Shown: piece by piece, positions 50,907 to 60,828 of the stretch
Layout: every line of letters begins with the position of its first letter
Numbering within the stretch: position 1 is the stretch's first letter
NCBI GenBank assembly: GCA_030761205.1
Contig: JAULJL010000025.1
Span: 444,001 to 508,000, forward strand
DNA from: Fremontodendron californicum
Taxonomy: Eukaryota; Streptophyta; Magnoliopsida; Malvales; Malvaceae
DNA length: 64,000 nt
Reading direction: 5' to 3'
Made by a program: the position numbers and the translations under genes
Notes under the pieces: generated by a model
Seen by the model: only the letters and a program-made list of their open reading frames with translations
Database searches by the model: none
What the model was told of the DNA's origin: nothing

Positions 50907-52855
50907 AATATATCTATGTAAATATATTTACAATTACATAGATATATTACTATTACATAGATAAATATATACATGTAATATATCTTTGTAATTACATTAT
51001 CTAATGTTTTCAGTAATTCTAATATTTTCAGTAATATATCTAATACAGTAATTGTAATATATTTACAATTACATAGATATATTACTATTACATAGATAAA
51101 TATATACATGTAATATATCTTTGTAATTATATTATCTAATGTTTTCAGTAATTGTAATATATTCATGTAATATCTAATGTTTTCAGTAATTCTAATATTT
51201 TCAGTAATATATCTAATACAGTAATTGTAATATATTTACAATTACATAGATATATTACTATTACATAGATAAATATATACATGTAATATATCTTTGTCAT
51301 TACATTATCTAATGTTTTCAGTAATTCTAATGTCTTCATGTAATATCTAATGTTTTCAGTAATTCTAATATTTTCAGTAATATATCTAATGCAGTAATTG
51401 TAATATTATCTATATAATTGTAATATATCTATGTAATTGTAATAAATCTATGTAATAGTAATATATCTATGTGATTGTAACATATTACAATTACATAGAT
51501 ATACTGAAACTACATAGATATATTATAATTACATAGATAATATATTACATAGATAATTGGATATATATATATATATTACAATTACATATATATATATATA
51601 CTACAATTACATAGATATATTACAATTACATAGATATATTATTACAATTATATAGATATATTACATAGATATTACAATTACATAGATTCATTGGATATAT
51701 TACAATTATATATTGTAATTACATAGATACATTACAATTACATAGATATATAATAATTACATAGATATATTAGCATTACATAGATACATAGATATTACAT
51801 GTATATAATTACATAGATATATTACAATTACATAAATATATTACAATTACATAGATAAAACAATTACATAGATATATTACAATTACAAAGATATATTACA
51901 ATTACATATATATATAACAATTACATACATATATTACTATAACATAGATATATATTACAATTACATAAATAGAATTATAATATATCTATGTAGTTGTAAT
52001 ATTTCTATGTAATTGTAATTGTAATATATTTATGTAATTGTAATATATATAGTAGTATTATCTATGTAATTGTAATATCTAATGTTTTCAGAAACAGTAA
52101 TGTAATTTACATAGATATATTACAAATATATTACATTTACATAAATACAATTACACAAATATATTAGAATTACATAGATACAGTTACTGAAATTATCTAA
52201 TGTATACATGTTTTAATAATTGTAATATATCTATGTAATTGTAATATAGCTATGTAATTGTAATATATCTATGTAATTGTAATATATCTATTACTTGTAA
52301 TATATTTATGTAATTATAATAATGTTAATTGTAATATATACATGTAATTGTAATATATAACAATACATGTAATTACATATATATTACATAGATATATTAT
52401 AATTACATAAATATATTACAGTTACATAAAACATTAGACTTACATAGATATATTTATATAATTGTAATTAATAGAATTGTAATATAGTTACATAGATATT
52501 TTATAATTACATTAGAATTACATATCTATGTAATATATCTATGTTGTAATGTATACATAAATATATTACAAGTACATATATATATATATAATTGTAATAT
52601 CTATGTAATTGTAATGTATCTATGTAATTCTAATATAAATATGTAATTGTAATTTTAATATATCTATGTAATTGTAATATATATCTATGTAATTCTAATA
52701 TATCTATGTAATTGTAATGTATCTATGTAATTAGATATCTATGTAATTGTAATATATTTATATAATTGTAATTGTAATATGTTTATGTAATTGTAATGCA
52801 TCTATGTAATTGTAATATATTACAATTACATAGATATATGTATAAATATCTATGT
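50907..52855. repeat. AT-rich 19-bp satellite block with higher-order repeats
   Basis: A composite unit (TTACAATTACATAGATATATT, TAAATATATACATG, ATCTAATGTTTTCAG, TCTAATACAGTAATTG) is repeated three times at about 50925-51420, with periods near 133 and 174 bp. The block ends with the segmental copy at 52035-52617. Confidence 0.88.
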
Positions 52856-53208
52856 AATAAAGGAATAAAATATCAAACTTGCTTTTTAATGGTGAAAGAT
52901 ATAATGCAAAATGTCATACTAGGCACACATTTTATATCTTTACTCAAACCTTACAAAGTGACAAATCAAGAAATCAGCACTAGAATATTAAACACCAAAA
53001 TAGTATTTCCTTTTATAGAAAAAACCAAAAGTTAAAAATCTTAATCTCTTAAAATCTTTGTCTATTCATACAGGACAAATCAATAATTTAATTAATTATA
53101 AACAAAACAAATCTCTTTTCTCAAGGAAGAAATTCACTTCAAAAAAATTAGTGACCAACTAAAAACAAAATCTCAAACGAGGCTCAGTGATCAACAGAGA
53201 TAAAATGG
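52856..53208 (+). pseudogene. Endogenous pararetrovirus-like (Caulimoviridae) remnant: protease end and linker toward RT
   Basis: The first open stretch (to TAA at 53033) reads KGIKYQTCFLMVKD and then NVILGTHF, which resembles the C-terminal half of a caulimovirid aspartic protease. After the stop another frame gives KEEIHFKKISDQLK and ends at TAA near 53203, resembling the region before RT in these polyproteins. Frame changes and stops make it non-functional. RT itself is absent, since the block switches to reverse-strand viral-like sequence just after. The assignment rests on motif recollection, not a search. Confidence 0.55.
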
Positions 53209-53430
53209 AAAAAATGAAAATAAAAGAAGAAAAGATAATTGTTGAAAAGACGATTTTATTGCTGGGATTTTTTTAAAGAGTTTTTTCCAGAGAAATTCTT
53301 CCTTTAGATGAAAAACTTGCCTCTTACATTGATTTTAGAAGTCTTATATAGAGGCTGGCTCCATGATTTGCCTTAGCACTATTGTGCAGGGAATATATTC
53401 CCTGACTCTAGTCCTATTTGGATGCTTTAG
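53205..53430 (-). promoter_or_regulatory. Pararetrovirus-like promoter and leader on the minus strand
   Basis: Read on the minus strand there is a TATA box CTATATAAGAC (53341-53351), then, about 85 bp downstream, AATAAA (53255-53260), followed by a CT-rich tract. A TATA box with a poly(A) signal shortly downstream in the leader is the layout of caulimovirid genomic promoters. It lies downstream of the minus-strand ORF remnant, the expected place for the large intergenic region. Confidence 0.45.
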
Positions 53431-53640
53431 CATCATTACAACTTTTGAATTTTCAAACTGAAACTTTTAAGGGAATCTATTCCCTGTCTTTTGTCCTATT
53501 ACAATTTGAATTACAGCTGATACAGTATTTGTACATTTGTCCGTTGTGAATTTTGAAATGATTCTTGAAAATATTCCTGTTTTCTTTCAGACTCTTTTTT
53601 TTTTTTACACTTTGTCTTGTTTTTCCGACAATTTGTGTCA

Positions 53641-54285
53641 TCATTTCGTCTTTGATTTGCCTGTAATAACTTCATCATCTGCCAGGTTTATGGTCTTGTT
53701 AGAGGATATTGGGGATTTGTCTTCTTCTGAGTCAGAGTCCATCGAGCTGATCATTTCTGCCATCAGTTTCTTATATTCTTTTTTGGTCTTGGCTTGTGCT
53801 AGGAGTGAACTAGCATTTGTTTTAGCCTGAAAAAATCTGGTTGTATCTTGATCTGGTGCTGCAGATTTGCAAAATTGTGGATTTTGTTGAAGCATTCATT
53901 GAGAAATTGTGAGTTATATTTTTCTTCATTAAATTTGTCCCACCACTTGGTTTTGATCTTGCGGATAATCAATGGTACTCCCATCTGGTTATCTATTAGG
54001 TATGAATATTCCCAGGACGTAATCCATGAGATACATAATTTTGAGAAGAAGGGGATGGATGGATGTAATTGTTTTTGATCTTCTTCTGGTTGGAATTTTG
54101 AAATGAATTGATCATAAAAAAGATCAAATTTATTTGGTAGTATTTCTCTGAAAAGTCCATACCAATTCCACCAGTGTTGAAACCAGTACGAAAATTTGTA
54201 TTGGGCACCAAATTTAAAAAAATATGAGCCATGAATGCCGAATGTGCTTGTTATTGAACAGATTGAACCAAGTGCCCTTCATTTG
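53641..54285 (-). pseudogene. Endogenous pararetrovirus-like ORF remnant (reverse strand)
   Basis: Minus-strand coding-like sequence in at least two frames. One segment contains GVPLIIRKIKTKWWDKFNEE (from about 53984), a type of motif I associate with plant pararetrovirus-derived polyproteins. After a frame change near 53880, another segment continues through KKEYKKLMAEMISSMDSDSE to a stop at 53641. A stop and another frame change lie further upstream (54100-54250). An acidic, serine-rich C-terminus is visible. Broken and not functional. I cannot say which viral protein it represents. Confidence 0.5.
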
Positions 54286-54623
54286 TTATGTAACAATTAC
54301 AATTACATAGATATATTACATAGATACATTACAATTACATAGATATATTAAAATTACATAGATATTACAATTACATATATATATATTACAATTACGTAGA
54401 TATATTACATAGATACATTACAATTACATAGATATACTACATAAATATATTACAATTACATAGATATATTACATAGATATATTACAAGATATATTACATA
54501 AATATATTACAATTACATAGATATATTACAACTACAAAGATATATTATCTATGTAATTATATCTATGTAATTTTATGTAATATATCTATGTAATTGTAAT
54601 ATATCTATGTAATTGTAATATTA
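54286..54623. repeat. AT-rich 19-bp satellite block
   Basis: Reverse-oriented units, turning forward at about 54550. Confidence 0.88.
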
Positions 54624-55207
54624 TCAAACTCGTTTCCTTAAGACGGGTCGAGCCTTGATTAGTCAGGGAACTCAATTTAAGGACAAAATCTTCAATTTTC
54701 TTCTCTTGCAAATCGAACTTGTTTCCTTAAGATGGGTCGAGCCTTGATTAGTCAGGGAACTCAATTTAAGGACAAAATCTTCTATTTTCTTCTCTTGCAA
54801 ATCGAACTCGTTTTCTTAAGATATGTCGAACCTTGATTAGTCAGGGAACTCAATTTAAGGACAAAATCTTCTAGTTTCTTCTCTTGGAAATTGAACTCAT
54901 TTTCTTAAGACGGGTCGAGCTTTGACTAGTCAAGGAACTCAATTTAAGGACAAAATATTCTATTTACAGCTGTTTATCAGAAAAAAAAACCATAAATAAA
55001 AATAAAAATGTAAATGTAAATGAAAAAAAATGAAAATGAAAATGAAAATGAAAAAAAAAAAGAACAAGAAAAAAAAATGAAAACTCCCTTTCCTTTCCTT
55101 CACATGAGATTTCACTAATCGAACAAAATTAGTGTTTATTTATCTTTGCCTGATTCTTGATTCTGAACAATAGCCAAAGTGAGGCAGTTGTAGACACCTA
55201 ATTTTGT
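54624..55207 (+). mobile_element. Fragment of an A-family element: repeats, purine tract, polypurine tract, LTR start
   Basis: Four copies of the 85-90-bp unit (GGGTCGAGCCTTGATTAGTC, GAACTCAATTTAAGGACAAA), then an A/G tract (54975-55080), CCTTTCCTTCACATGAGATT, the polypurine tract AGCCAAAGTGAGGCAGT and about 19 bases of LTR start (TGTAGACACCTAATTTTGT), after which satellite resumes. It is the opposite orientation of fragment E and keeps the same order. Confidence 0.88.
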
Positions 55208-55710
55208 GTAATGTAATATATTTGTAATATGTTTTAAGTAATTATCTATGTAATTCTAATGTTTTTATATAACTAGAAACAAATATAGATATATTACAAT
55301 TACATAGATATATTACATAGATATATTACATAGATACATAGATATATTACATAAAATTACATAGATATAATTACATAGATAATATATCTTTGTAGTTGTA
55401 ATATATCTATGTAATTGTAATATATTTATGTAATATATCTATGTAATATTACATAGATACATTATTAATTGTAATATATTTATGTAATTATAATATATCT
55501 ATGTAATTGTAAAGTATCTATGTAATATATCTATGTAATTGTAATGTATCTATGTAATATATCTATGTAATTGTAATATATCTATGTAATTGTAATATAT
55601 CTATGTAATTGTAATATATCTATGTAATTGTTATATATCTATGTAATTGTAATATATCTATATAAATGTAATTGAAATATATCTATATATTTATGTAATT
55701 ATAATATATC
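55208..55710. repeat. AT-rich 19-bp satellite block
   Basis: Forward units from about 55390, regular at 55540-55640. It ends in ATATC (55706-55710), the likely left target duplication of the Athila element. Confidence 0.88.
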
Positions 55711-57220
55711 TGATAACTCGTATAATTATATAGTTCTTAGTTATGTTTTATTATTGTTTTGTGTCAAATACGAGTTATTATTGCTTAGTCTAATTGTGTT
55801 TATGATATTTTATATTTTTATGTAATTTGGTGTTTTTCACGAGTTTCTTTGAGTGATTTCAGATTACTAGGTTAAATCAACAATTAAGGGCAAATCCAGT
55901 TCAGTTCCAGTTCCGACACCTTTTTCCATATCCGCTATATCTGGAGTTTCACTGAAGCAATAAGGCTGAATTTTTTACAGTGTAAAGTTAAGAGGCATAT
56001 CTATGTTTTTCATGTTTTACACTTCTTGAAACGGAGTCGTTTTCCCTAGCGAAATCGACCATCAAGTTGGCTGATGTGCAATGACGTCTGTGCTAACCTG
56101 TTTTGGTATTTTGACCATATCTTTCGATACACATGAGCAAATGATCTGATTCCAACGGATATGGATCCGTAACTGATAGGGGTATATTTTTCTAGAAGAC
56201 CATTTGATCAGATCGAGCCTCCAACATTGACAAAATCGACCATCAAGCTGGCTGATCAGAATTGTCATACAATATGACGAAAATTGTTAGAAAAATGCAC
56301 CCACCTATTATACCTACCTTTGAAATTTATAAAGCTTGTCTCTTGTCATTTAGCTCTCCAAAATGTGTATAAATAGAGGGCCTTGGATGATTGTAAGAGT
56401 ATCATTATACATTGGGAGGATATTAGCCATTGTAATAAAATTCTCTAAGTTTTCTTCTTCTTTCCTTTCTCTAGTTTTCTTTTTTTATTTACTTATGCTT
56501 CTTACATTTCTTTTCATTTTATTCATATCTAGTATGTGTTGCTAATCATATTGTTGAGGTGATGAGGTGAAGCTCTTGGTAAATGCTAAGGTTAGTCTCT
56601 TAAAGATGAGCTAAAATGAATTATCATTTATAAACACTAGTATAGATAATATTTTCTTTTGGTTTACAATCATACTTGCAAAGTAGGGATCTTGATTCAT
56701 TATTGACAATGAAAATGGCACAATAAATGCTTGGTTTCATAACCTTGATTTGTTGTAGACATATACCTTAGCATAAGGAATGCTTGGACTCTTTTTATGA
56801 GTTTTGAGGATACCAAATGAACATAATATCATATGCTATGGACGTTGGACAATTTGGACTGAATTGCTAAACCTTCCGATTGGAACCTCCTTTATCTGTG
56901 GATTTCAATTGTGTAATAAAACAAGATTAATCTTAGCATAACACCAAGAGTGGATTCTCTAACCTTAACATCTTTTCTTATTGTTTTTTATATCTTGTTT
57001 AATTTCTTTTATGTTATTTTGTTTATTTTGTTCTCTAATATCTTGTTTATCTTGTTTTGTTGTTGATTCCCTAATATCTTGTTTACTTTCTTTTTCTTAT
57101 ATATTTATAAACTTATACTTACTAATACGCTTCCCTGTGGTTCGACCTCGGACACCCGAGAATTTATTACTTGAACATTACCTGCACTTGGGTTTACAAC
57201 TCTTAATTGAGTCACCATCA
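55711..57220 (+). repeat. Athila-like 5' LTR (about 1510 bp)
   Basis: Starts TGATAACTCGTATAATT at 55711; the same start occurs at 63890. The 3' boundary is placed at ...GTCACCATCA, seven bases before the primer binding site, and could be off by a few bases. It contains a strong TATA box and a poly(A) signal. Confidence 0.88.
56368..56376 (+). promoter_or_regulatory. TATA box of the Athila-like LTR
   Basis: TATAAATAG in the context ATGTGTATAAATAGAGGGCC. A poly(A) signal AATAAA follows at 56434-56439, about 60 bp downstream, suiting a short R region. Confidence 0.75.
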
Positions 57221-57226
57221 AGTTTT

Positions 57227-57243
57227 TGGCGCCGTTGCCGGGG
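57227..57243 (+). other. Primer binding site of the Athila-like element
   Basis: TGGCGCCGTTGCCGGGG, the sequence widely seen after the 5' LTR of Athila-group elements. Confidence 0.9.
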
Positions 57244-57470
57244 AGGCAATACTAAGTATATAAGTTTATAAGTATATTTATTTTTATTGGCTGGTTATAC
57301 CCCCTAATTTGTATATTAACTTTGTTTTATTTTTATTGGCTGGTTATACCGCCTAATCTGTATATTAACTTTGTTTTATGCTTGTTTGGCGACGTGATTT
57401 TTGATCTCGTCGTTTAGTTAGATTTTATTGTGAAACTTTTTCAGGTAATCTTTCTAATACAACTCCTACC
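57244..57470 (+). other. Leader with candidate splice donor
   Basis: Non-coding leader before gag. It holds two near-identical copies of a 55-60-bp stretch (TTTTTATTGGCTGGTTATACC at about 57279 and 57330). CAG followed by GTAATC at 57442-57450 fits a 5' splice site 20 bases before the gag ATG; it could serve the downstream ORFs, which have acceptor-like sites before their starts. Confidence 0.5.
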
Positions 57471-60116
57471 ATGGCTGACAATGAAAGTGTTCATGCTGAA
57501 GATGAGAACAGACAAGTACGCACCATGCGTGACTACTTGCAACCAACTCGAAGCTCATCACCCTCTTGTTTTATTTTTCCTCTCAATGCAAACAACTTTC
57601 GTTTTAAACCAGGTATGATAGCTTTGCTTCCAAATTTCCATGGGTTAGAATCGGAAAGTGCTTACTCGTTTCTAAAAGACTTCGAAGATGTATGTGTCAC
57701 CTTTAATGACCAACAATGTACAAATGAAATTGTCAAGCTAAAATTATTTCCTTTTTCTTTAAAAGATAAAGCAAAAATTTGGCTTCATAATTTAAAACCA
57801 AGGTCAATTGGCACATGGCAAGAATTACAAACTGAGTTTCTAAAGAAATTTTTCCCAGCACATAAAACTACTGCTTTGAAAAGACAGATTCAAAATTTCA
57901 ATCAAAATCAAAATGAAGCATTTTTTCAGTGCTGGGAGCGTTTTAAAGATTTGTTAAGTTCTTGTCCACATCATGGTTTTGAAAAATGGCGTCTTATTAG
58001 TTTCTTTTATGAAAGTTTAACTCCCGAAACTAAACAATTTGTTGAAACAATGTGTAACGGTGAGTTTCTAGAAAAAGAACCTGAAGAAGCCTTTGACTAC
58101 CTAGACCATTTGGCAGATAACTCTCAAGCCTGGCACACAGATAATTCCTCTGAAAGTTCCAATAGATCTAATCTTTTTTCTAACAGAGGTAAATATCATT
58201 TTAGTCAAGAAGATGAGATAAAAGCTAAAGTAGCTAATTTGGCTAGAAAGATTGAAGCTATGGAACTTAGAGAAGTAAAAGAAGTCAAAACGGTTAAAAA
58301 TGAAGAAAGTTGTGGAATTTGTGAAATCATGGGACACCCCACTTCTGAATGTCCAAACATTCCCATTCTTAAAGAAGCGTTGCATGATCAAGTAAATTCC
58401 ATAAACACATTTAAAAAGCCTTTTCCTTCTCCTTACTCTGAAACGTATAACCCTGAATGGAGAAATCATCCCAACTTCAGTTGGCGGAATAATAATCATG
58501 TTCAGGTACCACAATCTCAAAAGTTGGGCAACACTTTTTCCTATCAACCTTCACATGTACAAACCTTGGAAGAGACATTGCAAGCATTCATGCAAACACA
58601 AGCAAATGTGAATAACCAAACATCACAGGACATCAATGAGATCAAAAACACCTTGTCCACATTGACAGCTTCATTACGCACTCAAGAAAAAGGTAAGTTT
58701 CCTGCTCAACCTCAGCCTAACCCTTCTACTCAATGTCTTGTTTCTTGCTCCAATGAAACTCAACAGGAAAATGCCAGTTCTATCACAACTTTTCGAAGTG
58801 GAAAGGCAATTGACAAAAACATTCCATCAAAAGACCAAGATCCTCCTTCCCCTCCGAAAAGTAATGGTAAGGATGATGGTAAGTCTGAACTTCTTGAAAA
58901 TTTGGACAAAGAAAAAGGTATGCATCCTGCTCCTTTTCCTCAAAGGTTGCAAACAATAAAGAATTTGAATCAAAATGCAGAAATATATGAACTTTTCAAA
59001 CAAGTTAAGATTAACATTCCTTTATTGGATGCAATCAAACAAGTTCCATCTTATGCTAAATTTTTGAAGGACATGTGCACAGTTAAAAGGAAACATAATG
59101 TACAAAAGAAAGCATTTCTGACGGAAAGTGTGAGCTCAATCATTCAGCACCTTACTCCACCGAAATTCAAAGATCCTGGATGTCCAACAATCTCATGCAT
59201 CATTGGAAACACTAGAATAGAACGTGCATTGCTTGATCTTGGTGCTAGTGTTAATCTTTTGCCTTTTTCTGTTTATCAACAGTTAGGTTTAGGTGAACTC
59301 AAGGAAACACCTGTTACACTTCAACTAGCTGATCGTTCTGTAAAAATTCCTCGAGGGATAGTTGAAGATGTTTTGGTTCAAATTGAAAATTTTTACTTCC
59401 CTGTTGATTTTATTGTTTTGGACACACATCCTGTTTCAAATCCAAATGTTCAAATTCCTGTTATATTAGGCCGTCCATTTCTTGCAACTTCTAATGCTCT
59501 GATAAATTGCAGGAATGGTATTTTGAACATTTCTTTTGGAAATATGACTTTAGAATTAAATGTGTTCAACACTTGCAAGCAACCTGGTGATGATTCAGAA
59601 GTACATGAAGTGGATTTCATTGAAGAACTTGTTCATGAACATCTCACCACTACCACATTCCATGATCCTTTAGAAGCTTATTTAATTGAATGTGAGTTTG
59701 ATAATGCTTCAAAAATTTCACACACTGATTCTTTGTTAAATTCTTTTCAGGTTAAGCATTGTTGGAAACAAAAACTTGAGGAACTCAGAAAAGATGCATA
59801 TGAGAATTCTAAAATTCATAAAGAAAGAACTAAAGCCTTTCATGACAAGTTAATTTCAAGAAAAACATTTGATGTTGGGCAAAAAGTTCTACTTTATAAT
59901 TCTAGACTTCACATATTTCCCGGTAAGTTGAGATCAAGATGGACTGGCCCATTTGTGGTTAAGCATGTGTATCATTATGGAGCAGTTGACATTGAGAATC
60001 CTCAAAATGGTAACGTATTCAAGGTAAATGGACAAAGACTCAAACTCTTTTTGGAAAATCATGTTACTCAAGAAGAGGTTGTTTTTCTTTCTCATCCTTG
60101 TTTTGAAAATAACTAG
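57471..60116 (+). CDS. gag-pro: Athila-like Gag-protease fused to the integrase C-terminal tail (RT/RNase H/integrase core deleted)
   Basis: An 881-residue uninterrupted ORF from ATG (context ACCATGG, favourable). Gag covers about residues 1-250 (MRDYLQPTR near the start; FHGLESESAYSFLKDFEDV; WQELQTEFLKKFFP). A zinc knuckle C281-x2-C284-x4-H289-x4-C294 follows. The retropepsin-like domain is at about 560-700 with LLDLGASVNLLP (D589; the usual D-S/T-G is DLG, a variant common in Athila) and the later VILGRPFLA. From about residue 755 the sequence is the extreme end of an integrase (KTFDVGQKVLLYNSRLHIF, FPGKLRSRWTGPF, VNGQRLK). Everything normally between, roughly 1000 residues, is missing without a frame break. 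It may package element RNA in Gag particles while relying on RT and integrase from related elements. Confidence 0.9.
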   Translation: MADNESVHAEDENRQVRTMRDYLQPTRSSSPSCFIFPLNANNFRFKPGMIALLPNFHGLESESAYSFLKDFEDVCVTFNDQQCTNEIVKLKLFPFSLKDKAKIWLHNLKPRSIGTWQELQTEFLKKFFPAHKTTALKRQIQNFNQNQNEAFFQCWERFKDLLSSCPHHGFEKWRLISFFYESLTPETKQFVETMCNGEFLEKEPEEAFDYLDHLADNSQAWHTDNSSESSNRSNLFSNRGKYHFSQEDEIKAKVANLARKIEAMELREVKEVKTVKNEESCGICEIMGHPTSECPNIPILKEALHDQVNSINTFKKPFPSPYSETYNPEWRNHPNFSWRNNNHVQVPQSQKLGNTFSYQPSHVQTLEETLQAFMQTQANVNNQTSQDINEIKNTLSTLTASLRTQEKGKFPAQPQPNPSTQCLVSCSNETQQENASSITTFRSGKAIDKNIPSKDQDPPSPPKSNGKDDGKSELLENLDKEKGMHPAPFPQRLQTIKNLNQNAEIYELFKQVKINIPLLDAIKQVPSYAKFLKDMCTVKRKHNVQKKAFLTESVSSIIQHLTPPKFKDPGCPTISCIIGNTRIERALLDLGASVNLLPFSVYQQLGLGELKETPVTLQLADRSVKIPRGIVEDVLVQIENFYFPVDFIVLDTHPVSNPNVQIPVILGRPFLATSNALINCRNGILNISFGNMTLELNVFNTCKQPGDDSEVHEVDFIEELVHEHLTTTTFHDPLEAYLIECEFDNASKISHTDSLLNSFQVKHCWKQKLEELRKDAYENSKIHKERTKAFHDKLISRKTFDVGQKVLLYNSRLHIFPGKLRSRWTGPFVVKHVYHYGAVDIENPQNGNVFKVNGQRLKLFLENHVTQEEVVFLSHPCFENN

Positions 60117-60291
60117 ATGTAAATATAATTTTTACTAATCTTCAAAAAAAAAAAATACATTTTTTTTAACCCCGGTTAAATGGCGGATAATGGTACTCCG
60201 TGATTATTTAAGTCGGTCCCATCAGCTACCCACAAAACTGATATTGTATATAAATTTCTCTTTCAATTTCTTTTTCATTTTTTTTTTCAAG
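60117..60291 (+). other. Spacer with TATA-like and splice-acceptor-like signals before the NABP-like ORF
   Basis: Contains TGTATATAAATT at about 60245 and a long pyrimidine tract ending TTTTTTTTTCAAG at 60291, directly before ATG. An in-frame ATG at 60190 would add a stretch that mainly translates the pyrimidine tract into phenylalanines, so I reject it as the start. Confidence 0.5.
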
Positions 60292-60828
60292 ATGGATGAT
60301 ATTCTCACAAGATTGCAGAAACGATTTCCTCCTTTTCCTCGAAATATTTTACTGAAGCTTTACCAAGTTCGATTTGAAAGATTAAGAATGCTTATGCACA
60401 AAGGGATTCCTGAAGACATACGTTGGATAATTGAAGCCAAGGTACGTGAAGATGAATATCTTCCTGTTTTGCATTTACCAGGTACAGGTAGAAGCACTTT
60501 TGCAAAGAAGCGACGAGCAAAGCGCATGAGTTCAAATTGCCACAAATGTGCACGATGGACGTGTAACGGTAAATGTCGTTCTATTGGGATTCCGTCCTCT
60601 AATCGAGATGATAAAATTGAATTCATTAAGGATGGACTGAGTAAGGAGAATTTGGGTAATATCCAACTTTCTCTTGAGACGTATCCTAGTGGAGACGTAC
60701 AAAGAGAAATTCTTGATTTATGGCCGCAATTCCAAAGGGAATGGCAACATCTTGGGAATCTGATGTTAAAAGACCCTGTTTGCCAGCTTGTAAGAAAACT
60801 GGATGGGAAGCATATCCTCGACTCATAG
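60292..60828 (+). CDS. Betaflexivirus NABP-like cysteine/basic protein (captured ORF)
   Basis: 178 residues from the ATG after a pyrimidine-rich AG. Residues about 1-60 are helical and charged, with no recognised domain. Residues about 65-120 hold GRSTFAKKRRAKR, an arginine/lysine patch, then C-x2-C-x5-C-x3-C (CHKCARWTCNGKC), then GIPSSNRDDKIEFIKDG. This order (GRSTxAxxRRAxR, four cysteines, a loop, then (R/E)FI/V-x-(D/E)G) is that of the nucleic-acid-binding proteins at the 3' end of carlavirus/vitivirus-type genomes; several of those bind RNA and suppress RNA silencing (established for the family). Residues 120-178 are unassigned. After the TAG stop the same frame continues 23 more codons to TGA at 60898, so the ancestral protein may have been longer. 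The ORF is unlike any Athila env-like protein I know. Homology is judged by eye. Confidence 0.6.
   Translation: MDDILTRLQKRFPPFPRNILLKLYQVRFERLRMLMHKGIPEDIRWIIEAKVREDEYLPVLHLPGTGRSTFAKKRRAKRMSSNCHKCARWTCNGKCRSIGIPSSNRDDKIEFIKDGLSKENLGNIQLSLETYPSGDVQREILDLWPQFQREWQHLGNLMLKDPVCQLVRKLDGKHILDS

Noticed and set aside
53537..54078. Plus-strand ORFs of 97 and 76 aa
   Set aside because: They are opposite the minus-strand pararetrovirus-like remnant, which has the better motifs and acidic tail; the plus-strand versions have none.
58101..58547. 148-aa minus-strand ORF, with similar shadows at 60360-60881 and 61331-61603
   Set aside because: They lie opposite confident coding regions and show no motif of their own.
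60190..60291. Upstream ATG extending the NABP-like ORF by 34 residues, possibly a membrane segment
   Set aside because: The hydrophobic stretch is the translated polypyrimidine tract; the ATG at 60292 follows an AG and begins the more plausible protein.
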